Shown: positions 9,415 to 18,689, counted from the stretch's first letter. The stretch is DNA of 64,000 nucleotides from Xenorhabdus anantnagensis (GCF_028598555.1 NZ_JAQRFN010000007.1:62001-126000), one strand, 5' to 3'. Program-made: numbers and translations. The notes: a model not told the origin generated them from the letters alone.

Positions 9415-10012
9415 ACCCGAACCGTTCTTCTATTATATCCCCAATTACCATTAAATTATCGGGACTTTCACTATTAAATTCTTTGATATGAAACTGCCGC
9501 TGTTTTGGATCGAAACATAGTTTTGGATTGTTGTTCTGGTAATTACCTCTCTTGATTATTAATAAATCCCCTGCATTATATTTACCTGAAAAATCATTCT
9601 CAAGTAAAACAGCAACGATATTAGGCCCTGTCCCAAAATAATATGTCAGTTGTCTTTCAACAATCAGAGAACCTATCTTGCCATCAGAAAATTCAGGAGT
9701 AATGCATTCAGATTGCATAAATAACGGAACAGCGCAGGGATTCATGTTTCCTTCATAGGAGACGACCCCATCCAAACGCTCTTTTTCTGCAATATCAGTT
9801 GCTTCTATTTCACTATATGATACGCCAAAGAAATTGGAGACTTTCTGTATTGTGGAAGAATGAACGCTTTGAACCCTGCCATCTAAGATATTATAGATAG
9901 TTGTACGGTTAAGCCCTGTTCGATCACAAAGCGATACTCGTGTTTCCCCTCTGGAATCAAGCAAATATTGCAAATTTTTTCTCAGGTGTTCCATTTTTTG
10001 TTTCTTATACAT
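9398..10012 (-). CDS. XRE-family regulator with S24-like C-terminal domain
   Basis: 204 residues. Residues about 8-65 are a helix-turn-helix of the XRE/Cro type (RVSLCDRTGLNRTTIYNIL). The C-terminal half resembles the LexA/CI S24 fold (VAVLLENDFSGKYNAGDLLI), but the usual catalytic serine context is not evident, so it probably acts as a dimerisation or ligand domain. It overlaps the downstream transporter by 17 bp and may autoregulate the pair. ATG at 10012 was chosen; an in-frame ATG at 9994 is possible because neither has a strong Shine-Dalgarno. Confidence 0.75.
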   Translation of the reverse strand: MYKKQKMEHLRKNLQYLLDSRGETRVSLCDRTGLNRTTIYNILDGRVQSVHSSTIQKVSNFFGVSYSEIEATDIAEKERLDGVVSYEGNMNPCAVPLFMQSECITPEFSDGKIGSLIVERQLTYYFGTGPNIVAVLLENDFSGKYNAGDLLIIKRGNYQNNNPKLCFDPKQRQFHIKEFNSESPDNLMVIGDIIEERFGYGKKI

Positions 10013-10527
10013 ACTAACGCCCAGAAAAATATATAACCAACCAATTTATATGATCTTTCAGATTAAACACTTTTTATGAGAGCAAGAAAGGATGAACAAT
10101 ATCCTTGCCATTAAACAATAAAAGTGATAACGATTTTATTTTGAATAGAATTTTTTAATAATATAACAAAATTATTTTTCATAGGAAACATTATCTGAAA
10201 AATATATATTTAAATGAAAACCAATAAAAACAGACAATAAATAGCACAAGTGCAGACACAAACAAAGAAAATATAACTTATGTTGATATTTTTAAATTTA
10301 AATATACCAATTTCCTCATGGAATTATCTTTTATAGGTATGAAATAAATGAAAGCAAGAAAATAAAAACAAACGTTACTATTATGAATATATAAATTAAC
10401 ATACATAAACTACATGAGATAAAGATGAGTTTCTCCTATATACCGGAACGTCTAATTGAAAAAGGCGGCCTATTTCTCTAAAAAGGTCAAAAGAATGATT
10501 ATTGCTCCCCATCTGGGGAGCAAATAC
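10013..10527. other. AT-rich intergenic region with terminator-like hairpin
   Basis: No supported gene. A perfect 9-bp stem (TTGCTCCCC/GGGGAGCAA, 10502-10523, 4-nt loop), followed on the minus strand by a T-rich stretch, looks like a Rho-independent terminator for the truncated frame next to IS1. Confidence 0.5.
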
Positions 10528-10608
10528 TTAACGGCTAGCATGTTTCTCAGCATATTCTTCTCCATTAACCCATTGATGATCTTTTTCCCAGGTGAATAAC
10601 CATTTGCG
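10528..10608 (-). pseudogene. C-terminal tail of a gene cut by IS1
   Basis: Outward from the IS1 end an open frame encodes RKWLFTWEKDHQWVNGEEYA and six more residues to a stop, then the hairpin at 10502-10523. It reads like the end of a real protein whose 5' part has been lost at the IS1 junction. No matching 5' half is visible on the other side of the IS. I do not recognise the family. Confidence 0.35.
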
Positions 10609-10636
10609 AGTCACGTATTCAATTTGTTGATTGGTC

Positions 10637-11074
10637 TTAAACATAATATTCTCTTTCGATAAAAGTCCCGATGACTTTGTCAAGCATTTCCGGTGATTTT
10701 GAATAACCGAATGTTTTACGATTCAGCCGCTTCATTCGGTTTCTAAGGGTAAGATTTTCACGTTCAATACGCTGCGTAAAACTTTTTCCGATGAGGTGTT
10801 TATCCGTGGGCAACAAGTTGTAAGCCTTGAATTTATCGGTACACCCAAAAACGACTTTAAAGTGCGATAATTTTTTGAGGAGTTTCTTCAATGTCTTTTT
10901 GCTTCGTCGGCCGAAAGTATGGGCAATAATACGCTTCAGACGAGGCTCCCAAGCATACCATAACCAACGTTGTTGCTTTTTATTTCCAATAAATGACCCC
11001 ATCTCATCGACTTCACCAATGAGCTGAATTTCCACCTGTTCCAGCGGTAATGTGGTTACACATCGTGGGGACAA
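10637..11074 (-). CDS. insB: IS1 InsB transposase (DDE domain)
   Basis: 145-residue catalytic frame of the IS1 transposase. GEVDEMGSFIGNKKQ and the C-terminal IERENLTLRNR...GYSKSPEM are diagnostic. In IS1 the active enzyme is the InsAB' fusion made by -1 frameshifting. An A6 run (TTTAAAAAATTG) lies in the insA/insB overlap (11056-11074). The listed start is a TTG, in line with expression by frameshift rather than its own ATG. Confidence 0.9.
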   Translation of the reverse strand: MSPRCVTTLPLEQVEIQLIGEVDEMGSFIGNKKQQRWLWYAWEPRLKRIIAHTFGRRSKKTLKKLLKKLSHFKVVFGCTDKFKAYNLLPTDKHLIGKSFTQRIERENLTLRNRMKRLNRKTFGYSKSPEMLDKVIGTFIEREYYV

Positions 11075-11331
11075 TTTTTTAAAGCGCGAACGACGGCATT
11101 AATACTGATATGCAGTGCCCGTGCCGTGTCACGGATGCCGGCATTATTCATGGCAAGATCCACAACTTGTTCTTTTATGCCCGCCCGGCAAGCACGATAA
11201 GCATATTTAAGCTGAAAAGTACGGCGACAAGACCGGCAACGATAACGCTGACGTTCACCTTGACCTGTACCCTGTTTTCTGACCGATTCAGTTTGTTGAC
11301 AAAATCGACATTTCACTTCTACCGTTGCCAT
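11056..11331 (-). CDS. insA: IS1 InsA (zinc finger/HTH protein)
   Basis: Full 91-residue InsA. N-terminal zinc-finger cysteines (CRFCQQ...CRSCRR) and a C-terminal HTH (ARALHISINAVVRAL). It binds the IS ends and represses transposition alone, or forms the transposase when fused to InsB by frameshift. It overlaps insB. Confidence 0.9.
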   Translation of the reverse strand: MATVEVKCRFCQQTESVRKQGTGQGERQRYRCRSCRRTFQLKYAYRACRAGIKEQVVDLAMNNAGIRDTARALHISINAVVRALKNCPHDV

Positions 11332-11640
11332 CTTATTTCCTGAAAAAGTGAGGTGTATACATGAGAAAAAACAAATTGAATACGTGACTCCTTTTTTAGA
11401 AATTGCACTTATTAGGCGAATCCAAGCTTAATATTCAGTATATGATCAAATAACCTAATTTAGGTTTATTATTTCATAAATAATAAAAACTAGTTGAAAC
11501 TCATTCGGCTCTATATAATGAAAATCATAATAAATAATTTACAGGAAGATAAAATCTTAGAGCTAGAGAAATAAAAATAATATTTTTGAAGATAATCGAA
11601 AAAATCCGAACGAAATAACATATCAAAAAAAGAGATTAAA

Positions 11641-13146
11641 ATGAACAAACTTAACACCATAAAAGATAATATGAAATTATCACATCCAGTTGAGATACTA
11701 GAAGAGTTATTAATACGACTATATTTATATGGCCATACCTCAAATAGAGACCTTTCATTAAATAGTAAATTACCTATCCCTATCATCTCAGCATTTAAAA
11801 AAGAATTAATAAAATATGATTATGCTGAAAATAAAGGGGTTTTTAAGTTAAACTCTATCGGCGTAAAATACGTACAAGATGAACTGGGATACCAATCAAT
11901 TAATATAAATAAATATAATTTGCTATCATCAGAAGAGAAACGAGAAGAGTTTGAGAAAGAGCTTTCCATTTTATTGGAGCCTATATATAACAGTAGACCT
12001 CAAGTCAATGTTTTGTTAGATCAAGCACATGCGACATTAGAGACATCAATACGCCGGGTAATGCTATTACTTAATAACCCAAGAGTATTTAAACAAAATA
12101 TTTTATTTTTGGGTGATGATGATTTGACTTCCTTAGCCCTGATGATGGCATTTAAAAAGCTCGGCTACGACTGCTCAAAAAATATTTTTGTCAAGGATAT
12201 CGATCAGGACCTACTAACATTTATTCGAGATGTCGCAGAGCAAAATAATTTTGTCATTAATACTGAATACTTAGATCTAAAACTCTCTAATGTATACACT
12301 AAAAATTTTGATATCGTCTTGACAGATCCCCCTTATACATTGAGCGGATTAAAACTATTTTTATCACGCGCTATTAGTTTCACTAAAAATGATAATAGTG
12401 AGATTTTACTCTCCTTTGGTCAAAAAAAACCAATCGAAAACCAAGAAGTTCAAAGGTTATTTAACAATCAGAATCTTCTTATCAAACATATTTATCCGCA
12501 ATTCAATAAATATCATGGTGGAAGTATTATCAGTAATGTCAGCGATCTCTATGTTCTTTCTGTTACACCTCAAACGTACCCGACAATCTCAGGGGAAAAT
12601 AATTATTCAGATAAAATCTATACCGGAGAAATTAATCCTCGTATAAAATTTTACCAATGTAAATCATGTAATAACATGATAACCATTGGATATGGAAAGA
12701 ATATATTAACGATAGAGCAGCTCATAGAAGCAACTTGTAATAAATGTCACGGCACTAAATTTCAATATCGTGGTCAGGAAAAAGTCAGTACATCGGATAA
12801 TACACGACAACTTGGCACTCACATGATCATAGATATGAAAGATTGTAATGTAGAGGTATTGAAATCTGTATCAGCCATTGAAAAAATCATGCTTGATATT
12901 GCCCAACAATGTGAGCTGAATGTGATTACTCATCACTTCCATCAATTCCAACCATGGGGTGTCAGTGGTGCACTAATATTAGCAGAGTCACATTTTACTA
13001 TTCACACATGGCCTGAACACCAATATGCCGCTCTTGATTTATTCGTTTGCAATGAATTTAAACATCAAGATACATTTATGATACAGCTACAAACGCAGCT
13101 TAATGCTCAAGAATATGAATATAAAATACTACAGCGGGGTTTTTAA
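11641..13146 (+). CDS. BpsA-like aminopropyltransferase / zinc ribbon / S-adenosylmethionine decarboxylase fusion
   Basis: 501 residues in three parts. Residues 15-90 look like a winged helix. Residues about 90-330 match the branched-polyamine synthase BpsA (formerly DUF43): FLGDDDLTSLAL (Gly158-Asp161) and the catalytic-type DPPYT at 229-233. Next is a CxxC-x22-CxxC zinc ribbon (Cys340, 343, 366, 369). Residues about 385-501 are a class 1b pyruvoyl AdoMet decarboxylase (SpeH type): LGTHMIID, self-cleavage Ser450 in ESHFTIH, His455, Cys470. The decarboxylase would make decarboxylated AdoMet, whose aminopropyl group the N-terminal part moves to a polyamine. The acceptor is unknown. The DNA is far more AT-rich than its neighbours and flanked by IS1 copies, suggesting transfer. 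Separate domain calls are strong; a branched product is inferred. Confidence 0.85.
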   Translation: MNKLNTIKDNMKLSHPVEILEELLIRLYLYGHTSNRDLSLNSKLPIPIISAFKKELIKYDYAENKGVFKLNSIGVKYVQDELGYQSININKYNLLSSEEKREEFEKELSILLEPIYNSRPQVNVLLDQAHATLETSIRRVMLLLNNPRVFKQNILFLGDDDLTSLALMMAFKKLGYDCSKNIFVKDIDQDLLTFIRDVAEQNNFVINTEYLDLKLSNVYTKNFDIVLTDPPYTLSGLKLFLSRAISFTKNDNSEILLSFGQKKPIENQEVQRLFNNQNLLIKHIYPQFNKYHGGSIISNVSDLYVLSVTPQTYPTISGENNYSDKIYTGEINPRIKFYQCKSCNNMITIGYGKNILTIEQLIEATCNKCHGTKFQYRGQEKVSTSDNTRQLGTHMIIDMKDCNVEVLKSVSAIEKIMLDIAQQCELNVITHHFHQFQPWGVSGALILAESHFTIHTWPEHQYAALDLFVCNEFKHQDTFMIQLQTQLNAQEYEYKILQRGF

Positions 13147-13191
13147 TTTTAAGATAAGCAGAATATATTCTTAACACCTTACTCAACGTTG

Positions 13192-13401
13192 GGTCAAGGT
13201 GAACGTCAGCGTTATCGTTGCTGGTCTTGTCGCCGTACTTTTCAGCTTGAATATGCTTATCGTGCTTGCCGGGCGGGCATAAAAGAACAAGTTGTGGATC
13301 TTGCCATGAATAATGCCGGCATCCGTGCCACTGCACGGGCACTGCATATCAGTATTAATGCCGTCGTTCGCACTTTAAAAAATTGTCCCCACGATGTGTA
13401 A
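13192..13401 (+). pseudogene. insA: IS1 InsA, 5'-truncated
   Basis: Matches copy A InsA from GQGERQRYRC onward. The first 20 or so codons, including the first zinc-finger CxxC, and the left terminal repeat are missing. Several residues differ from copy A (for example CWSCRR and GIRATARAL), so the two copies have diverged. Confidence 0.85.
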
Positions 13402-13820
13402 CCACATTACCGCTGGAACAAGTGGAAATTCAGCTCATCGGTGAAGTCGATGAGATGGGGTCATTTATTGGAAATAAAAAGCAACAACGTTGGTTATGGT
13501 ATGCTTGGGAGCCTCGTCTGAAGCGCATTATTGCCCATACTTTCGGCCGACGAAGCAAAAAGACATTGAAGAAACTCCTCAAAAAATTATCGCACTTTAA
13601 AGTCGTTTTTGGGTGTACCGATAAATTCAAGGCTTACAACTTGTTGCCCACGGATAAACACCTCATCGGAAAAAGTTTTACGCAGCGTATTGAACGTGAA
13701 AATCTTACCCTTAGAAACCGAATTAAGCGGCTGAATCGTAAAATATTGGGTTATTCAAAATCACCGGAAATGCCTGACAAAGTCATCGGGACTTTTATCG
13801 AAAGAGAATATTATGTTTAA
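13383..13820 (+). CDS. insB: IS1 InsB transposase, copy B
   Basis: 145 residues, almost identical to InsB of copy A (differences include NRIKRLNRKILGYSKSPEMP in place of NRMKRLNRKTFGYSKSPEML). It overlaps the truncated insA by the usual frameshift window. Probably not mobile by itself because insA and the left end are incomplete. Confidence 0.85.
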   Translation: MSPRCVTTLPLEQVEIQLIGEVDEMGSFIGNKKQQRWLWYAWEPRLKRIIAHTFGRRSKKTLKKLLKKLSHFKVVFGCTDKFKAYNLLPTDKHLIGKSFTQRIERENLTLRNRIKRLNRKILGYSKSPEMPDKVIGTFIEREYYV

Positions 13821-13906
13821 GACCAATCAACAAATTGAATACGTGACAGGAAAAATGGAAATTCTGTTGATCCGCGAAAATTGTTACCCCCAAATAAATC
13901 ATACCA

Positions 13907-14001
13907 TGCTCAAAAACGACTAATTTGAGCCGTTTTTCAAATAGGCTGCACGCAGAAACCGAAGCGTACATCGTACATACAGTATGTGAGGTTTTTGAGC
14001 A
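13907..14001. repeat. Long imperfect palindromic repeat between IS1 and iolD
   Basis: Outer arms TGCTCAAAAAC (13907-13917) and GTTTTTGAGCA (13991-14001) are perfect complements. The interior contains TGAGCCGTTTTTCAAA, and CGTACATCGTACATACAG with TACAT/TGTAC repeats. It resembles dispersed noncoding enterobacterial palindromes. It may act as the transcript end of the iolD remnant on the minus strand. Confidence 0.4.
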
Positions 14002-14032
14002 CAGCCCTGATTCAATAGATACCCAGTACTGG

Positions 14033-15980
14033 TTAATACTGACGTACTTTTTCCTCCACGTATGCCCTGATTTTTTCTGCTGATGCAGTAATTTTAGGAT
14101 TATCAGCAAGCTGCGCGGTTCCTGTTCTCCACCATGACTCATAATCATGGGTCATCGTTTTGGGCAGTACTTTTATATCGATCAATGTCGCACATGGCTG
14201 CTTCTGTGCATCCTGCAAAGCTGCTATCAATTGTTGCTCATTATGCACCCGATAGCTTTTGCAACCGTAACTTTCCGCATTCTTGGCAAAATCCACGGGT
14301 ATCAAAGCGCCATCCAATTTGCCATTTTGCTGATTGCGATAACGATTTTCCGTGGCAAAACTTCCCATACCTTGACTCATCTGCAAGTTATTGATGCAGC
14401 CGAATCCTGCATTATCAAACAACAGCACAGTGATCTTAATGTTTTCCTGAATAGCTGTTTGTAATTCGCTGTTCAACATCAGATATGAACCATCACCAAC
14501 CATTGCGTAAACGGGTTGTTCTGGACAAGCGAGTTTTGCCCCCAGAGATGCGGCAATTTCATATCCCATACAGGAATAGCCATACTCAAGGTGATAAGTA
14601 TCAGGCACTTTAGGCTGCCAGACACGCTGCAAATCTCCCGGCAGAGACCCGCAGCCCCTACAATGATGGCGTTGGGTTCCAGATACTGATCCAGCAAGCC
14701 AAGCACACGGGTTTGGGTCAGATGAGTTTGCAGTGTTTCACTGTATTCTTCCAGTTTATCGTCCAGATGCCCTGTAATTTCTGGCTTGCATCCGGCCTGA
14801 TACTGAATAGAAAACAAGCGTTCTACTTCCTGCTGCCAAGCGGCTTTCACCTGTGCAATTTCTTGCTGCCACTCTGAACACCATGCTGTTTTCGACAGTT
14901 CCTGTGCAATGGCATCCAGCCCTTCTCTAGCATCCGCCAGCACACCTACGGCATCCAGTTTACAGGCATCAAATTCCGCTACATTGATGGTAAGGAACTC
15001 GACTTCCAGGTGTTGGAACAGGGATTTTGAAGCCGTTGTGAAATCGGTAAAACGTGTGCCAACACCAATAATCAAATCGGCTTCCTTGGCAAGCTGATTT
15101 GCCGCCAAACAACCTGTCGTACCAATTCCGCCACAATTCAGCGGATGGGCTGCCACAACTGCACTTTTTCCCGCCTGAGTTTCAGCAAACGGGATATTGA
15201 ATGTTTCAGCAAAATGACGAAAAACCGTATGAGCTTCGGAGTAACGTACTCCGCCACCACAAATCAACAACGGTTTTTTCTTGCGATGAATCAGTGCGAT
15301 TGCCTCTTGAACCCGTACCAGAGAAGCGGGACGGCGCTCAATCCGGTGAACTCGTTTTTGGAAGAAGTGAGCCGGATAATCCCATATTTCACCCTGAACA
15401 TCTTGTGGAAGACAAATTGTGACAGCGCCAGTATCTGCCGGATCAGTCAATACTCGCATGGAGTGGATCATGGCTGTCATTAATTGCTCCGGCCGGGAAA
15501 TGCGATCCCAATAAGGGATACTGGCCGGAAACAATCATTGGTACTGATGGTGCCATCACCATATTGTTCAACTTGCTGCAAAACCGGATCAGTCTGGCGA
15601 CAAGCGAAGGTATCTCCCGGCAATAACAACAATGGAATACGGTTCACCGTTGCAGTTGCGGCAGCCGTTACCATATTGGCCGCTCCGGGGCCAACAGAAG
15701 AGGTTACGGCAAAAATCTGCTGACGTTTTTTCTGTTTGGCAAACCCCGTTGCAATATGTGCCATTCCCTGTTCATTGCAGCCTTGATAAACGCGAAGGTG
15801 TCCCGGTTCCTGCTCCAATGCCTGCTCTAATCCCAGCACATTACCGTGACCAAATATCGTGAAAACACCCCGAATAAAAGGATACTCTTCCCCATCAATA
15901 TTAAGATATTGCTGGTTAAGGAATTTGACCAAGGCCTGGGCCATCGTCATTTTCTTCGTATTTGTTGATCTGTTTTTCAT
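14033..15980 (-). pseudogene. iolD: 3D-trihydroxycyclohexane-1,2-dione hydrolase, broken by two frameshifts
   Basis: IolD is a thiamine-diphosphate enzyme that opens the ring in myo-inositol breakdown. Three frames together cover the whole ~645-residue protein. Frame 1 (15980-15480) runs correctly to NDCFRPVS. Restoring one base at about 15514/15515 gives [12 protein letters not shown] in the next frame. Frame 2 ends its correct reading at VGAAG near 14646, where one more missing base restores [20 protein letters not shown]. The thiamine-diphosphate part ([29 protein letters not shown]) is in frame 3 (to 14033). It lies 7 bp after mmsA, in operon. Either a true pseudogene or two indel sequencing errors. 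Confidence 0.85.
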
Positions 15981-15987
15981 GAAATAG

Positions 15988-17499
15988 CTACTCCATCGTT
16001 GGCATCACAAAATGGCTATCATGATGTTCCAAACGTACGCTGGCAGGCCAACAGCTGGTGACGGTTTTCATGCGGGTATAAAAGCGTACACCATCATTTC
16101 CATATACATTTAATGGCCCAAAAATAGAACGCTTCCAGCCACCGAAACTATGAAATGCCATTGGCACTGGAATAGGAATATTTACCCCAACCATACCAGC
16201 TTGCACGTCTTCACTGAATTGGCGGGCCGTTTCGCCATCACGGGTAAAAATTGCCGCCCCGTTGCCATATTCATGGTGATTAACTAATTTCAATGCAGTG
16301 TCATAGTCAGGTACGCGGACAACAGTAAGGACAGGGCCGAAGATCTCTTCTTTATAAATTTTCATGTCTGGCGTGACATAATCAAACAATGTCGGTCCCA
16401 CAAAATAACCATTTTCATAACCTGCTACCTGATATCCTCGTCCATCCACCAGCAATTTTGCGCCCTGCTCTACGCCACTACGAATATAGTCACAGATTTT
16501 TGCCTTATGCTGCGGGGAAATCACTGGTCCCATGTCGTTTTCTTTTCCTTCGGTAATGCCAATACCAACAGACATATGGCCGATTTGATGTTGGAGCTTT
16601 TCTACTAATTTGTCTGCAATCTCATCCCCAACCGCCAGTACAACAGACAATGCCATACAGCGTTCTCCTGCTGCACCAAAAGCCGCCCCCATGATAGCAT
16701 TCGCGGCCATATCCATATCCGCGTCCGGCATCAAGACACTGTGGTTCTTCGCACCACCCAATGCCTGACAACGCTTGCCATGCACTGATGCTGTGGCATA
16801 GACATATTCCGCAATCGGGGTTGAGCCGACAAAACTCACCGTCTGAATGCGAGGATCGGTCAGCAGCACATCAACCGCCTCTTTATCCCCTTGCACAACA
16901 TTGAACACGCCATCCGGCAAACCGGCTTGCTGCAATAATTTCGCCAGTTCAATCGAAAGAGATGGATCTTTTTCAGATGGTTTCAGGACAAAGGTATTTC
17001 CCGTCGCCAATGCAATGGGAAACATCCACATTGGCACCATCGCAGGAAAGTTAAATGGTGTGATGCCAGCACAGACGCCCAATGGTTGCATCAGGGAGTG
17101 GCTATCAACTCCCATCCCTACATTGGCAGAGTGTTCCCCTTTTTGCAGGTGAGGTATCCCACAGGCAAATTCGACCACTTCAAGGCCGCGCGTCAATTCC
17201 CCCACAGCATCGGAATAAATTTTTCCATGTTCCTCAGAAATCAGCCTTGCCAACCTATCTTGGTTTTCTTCAAGTAATGATTTGAATTTGAATAAGATCC
17301 GGGCACGTTTCAATGGAGAGGTTTTTGACCATTCTTTAAAGGCCAGATGGGCAGATTCAATGGCCTGCCCAGTCTCATGAACTGTGCTCAAGGCAACCTG
17401 TCGAATTTTCTGCCCTGTGGCTGGATTGAAAATGAGTGAAATACGATCACTTTGACTATCAACAAGTTGCCCGCCAATAAAATTTTTAATCTGTTCCAT
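15988..17499 (-). CDS. mmsA: Methylmalonate-semialdehyde dehydrogenase (CoA-acylating)
   Basis: 503 residues from [16 protein letters not shown] six bases before this ATG (17499) favours it over the in-frame ATG at 17520. Also called iolA. It converts malonate/methylmalonate semialdehyde with CoA and NAD+ to acetyl-/propionyl-CoA plus CO2, the last step of inositol catabolism. It has ALDH signatures: [38 protein letters not shown], catalytic Cys in [11 protein letters not shown], and KEEIFGPVL. It is first gene of a two-gene unit with the broken iolD and divergent from the RpiR-type regulator. Intact here; without IolD it may serve valine or beta-alanine breakdown. Confidence 0.9.
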   Translation of the reverse strand: MEQIKNFIGGQLVDSQSDRISLIFNPATGQKIRQVALSTVHETGQAIESAHLAFKEWSKTSPLKRARILFKFKSLLEENQDRLARLISEEHGKIYSDAVGELTRGLEVVEFACGIPHLQKGEHSANVGMGVDSHSLMQPLGVCAGITPFNFPAMVPMWMFPIALATGNTFVLKPSEKDPSLSIELAKLLQQAGLPDGVFNVVQGDKEAVDVLLTDPRIQTVSFVGSTPIAEYVYATASVHGKRCQALGGAKNHSVLMPDADMDMAANAIMGAAFGAAGERCMALSVVLAVGDEIADKLVEKLQHQIGHMSVGIGITEGKENDMGPVISPQHKAKICDYIRSGVEQGAKLLVDGRGYQVAGYENGYFVGPTLFDYVTPDMKIYKEEIFGPVLTVVRVPDYDTALKLVNHHEYGNGAAIFTRDGETARQFSEDVQAGMVGVNIPIPVPMAFHSFGGWKRSIFGPLNVYGNDGVRFYTRMKTVTSCWPASVRLEHHDSHFVMPTME

Positions 17500-17596
17500 T
17501 CTGAGCCTCTCTAAATACAATTGTGATTGAACTAATTACGATTGAACTAGCAAGTTACGATTGAATTACAAGCGTGAATCATGGTGATACACATAT

Positions 17597-17614
17597 ATGA
17601 AATACATATTTCAT
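17597..17614. promoter_or_regulatory. Palindromic operator candidate between mmsA and iolR
   Basis: The 18-mer ATGAAATACATATTTCAT is a near-perfect palindrome (8-bp arms around CA). GAAAT...ATTTC palindromes are typical operators of RpiR/MurR-family regulators. It lies in the divergent gap, 98 bp from the mmsA start and 167 bp from the regulator start. The motif ACGATTGAA is also repeated at about 17539-17565. Confidence 0.45.
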
Positions 17615-17780
17615 TTTCAATTGAATTTGGAATACTCTTTAATTAATGTGATCAACACGCTATTTTTATGCAATTACATTCATTACACAGCGGCAACTTG
17701 CGAGCATCTTCGCCTGCATCAAGCATAATTGCCTGAGGATGAATAAATTATCCATTTCATTACAATTTCTTTATGGGGGC

Positions 17781-18617
17781 ATGATGTCTGCTGCGTCTAA
17801 TCTGAATGAACTTCAAGAACAAGTACAATCCCGTTATGGTGAATTAAGTAAGCGATTACAACAAGTTGCAAGATATGTACTGGATAATACCAATAGTGTC
17901 GCATTTGATACTGTCGCCGTTATTGCAAAAGAGGCCAATGTTCCACCTTCTACATTGATCCGCTTTGCCAATGCCTTTAATTTCAGTGGATTCAATGAAA
18001 TGAAACAACTGTTTCGCATAAATTTGGTGGAAGAAACAGCCAGTTATACTGATCGGGCACGACTGTTCAAAGAACTGGATAGTGATCATCAAATACCGGA
18101 AGAGCCTCAACATATTTTGCAGGAATTTGCCCATTCCAATGCTCAGGCCATGCTGCAACTCGCAGCCCGCACATCCGTAGAAGATTTGAATAAAGCCGTG
18201 AGTTTACTGGCGAATGCCCACAATATTTATATTATCGGCCTGCGCCGTTCTTTCAGTGTCGCGTCATATCTTGCCTATGCCCTCAGTCATCTGGAATGCC
18301 GTCCCCTGCTAATCGATGGTTTAGGTGGTATGTTCCGCGAGCAAATGAATATGATTGGCCCTAAAGATGTCGTGGTATCTATCAGTTTTACACCGTATGC
18401 CGAAGAAACGGTGATGGTCAGTGAAAAAGCCGCACAAGCAGGTGCGAAGCAAATTGTGATTACTGATAGCCAAATTAGCCCACTCGCCAGTTTCAGTGAT
18501 GTTTGCTTTGTGGTGAAGGAAGCGCAGGTTGATGCATTCCGCTCTCAGTCTGCAACCTTGTGTTTGGCGCAATCATTGACGGTAGCACTGGCGTATCGGC
18601 AGGGAGATGCAAGATAA
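17781..18617 (+). CDS. iolR: MurR/RpiR-family transcriptional regulator, probable IolR
   Basis: 279 residues from ATG 17781, preceded by GGGGG; an upstream in-frame ATG at 17739 has no usable spacing. An N-terminal HTH of the RpiR type (VIAKEANVPPSTLIRFANAF) is followed by a C-terminal SIS sugar-binding domain (IYIIGLRRSFSVASYLAYAL; VVVSISFTPYAEET). This family represses sugar and inositol catabolic genes and is released by a phosphorylated intermediate. It is divergent from mmsA-iolD, so control of that unit is the natural inference. Confidence 0.85.
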   Translation: MMSAASNLNELQEQVQSRYGELSKRLQQVARYVLDNTNSVAFDTVAVIAKEANVPPSTLIRFANAFNFSGFNEMKQLFRINLVEETASYTDRARLFKELDSDHQIPEEPQHILQEFAHSNAQAMLQLAARTSVEDLNKAVSLLANAHNIYIIGLRRSFSVASYLAYALSHLECRPLLIDGLGGMFREQMNMIGPKDVVVSISFTPYAEETVMVSEKAAQAGAKQIVITDSQISPLASFSDVCFVVKEAQVDAFRSQSATLCLAQSLTVALAYRQGDAR

Positions 18618-18651
18618 AAACTTATCCATAAAAACCCGAAATAAATGTAGC

Positions 18652-18689
18652 GTGTGATCTTTATGGCAATAATGCAATAAAGATCACAC
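18652..18689 (+). terminator. Hairpin after iolR
   Basis: Perfect 13-bp arms GTGTGATCTTTAT / ATAAAGATCACAC (18652-18664, 18677-18689), 34 bp past the iolR stop. No T-tract follows, so it could stop transcription weakly or stabilise the 3' end. The TGTGATCTTTAT/ATAAAGATCACA core also resembles a CRP-like palindrome, with a spacer that is too long. Confidence 0.45.

Larger units (their letters stand above)
10608..11390 (-). mobile_element. IS1-family insertion sequence, full-length copy A
   Basis: About 783 bp bounded by matching 21-bp terminal inverted repeats (GAGTCACGTATTCAATTTGTT at 10608-10628; its complement at 11370-11390). It contains insA and insB on the minus strand. No 8-9-bp target duplication is evident at the flanks, so recombination after insertion is likely. 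It faces the 5'-truncated copy B at 13192-13847. Confidence 0.9.
13192..13847 (+). mobile_element. IS1-family insertion sequence, 5'-truncated copy B
   Basis: Orientation opposite to copy A. It keeps the right terminal repeat (CAAATTGAATACGTGAC ending at 13847) and all of insB but has lost its left end; similarity starts at GGTCAAGGTGAACG. The junction with the upstream fusion gene is 45 bp past its stop codon. Confidence 0.85.

Noticed and set aside
10013-10500. preQ1 or other riboswitch before the XRE/VUT pair
   Set aside because: No preQ1-type hairpin with an A-rich tail could be found by eye in the leader.
10608-13847. Active composite transposon
   Set aside because: The right IS1 lacks its left end and part of insA, and no target duplication is evident around copy A; only a decayed or rearranged unit is supported.
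14033-15980. Three separate genes at the iolD locus
   Set aside because: The pieces are consecutive parts of one IolD protein joined by single-base frame corrections.
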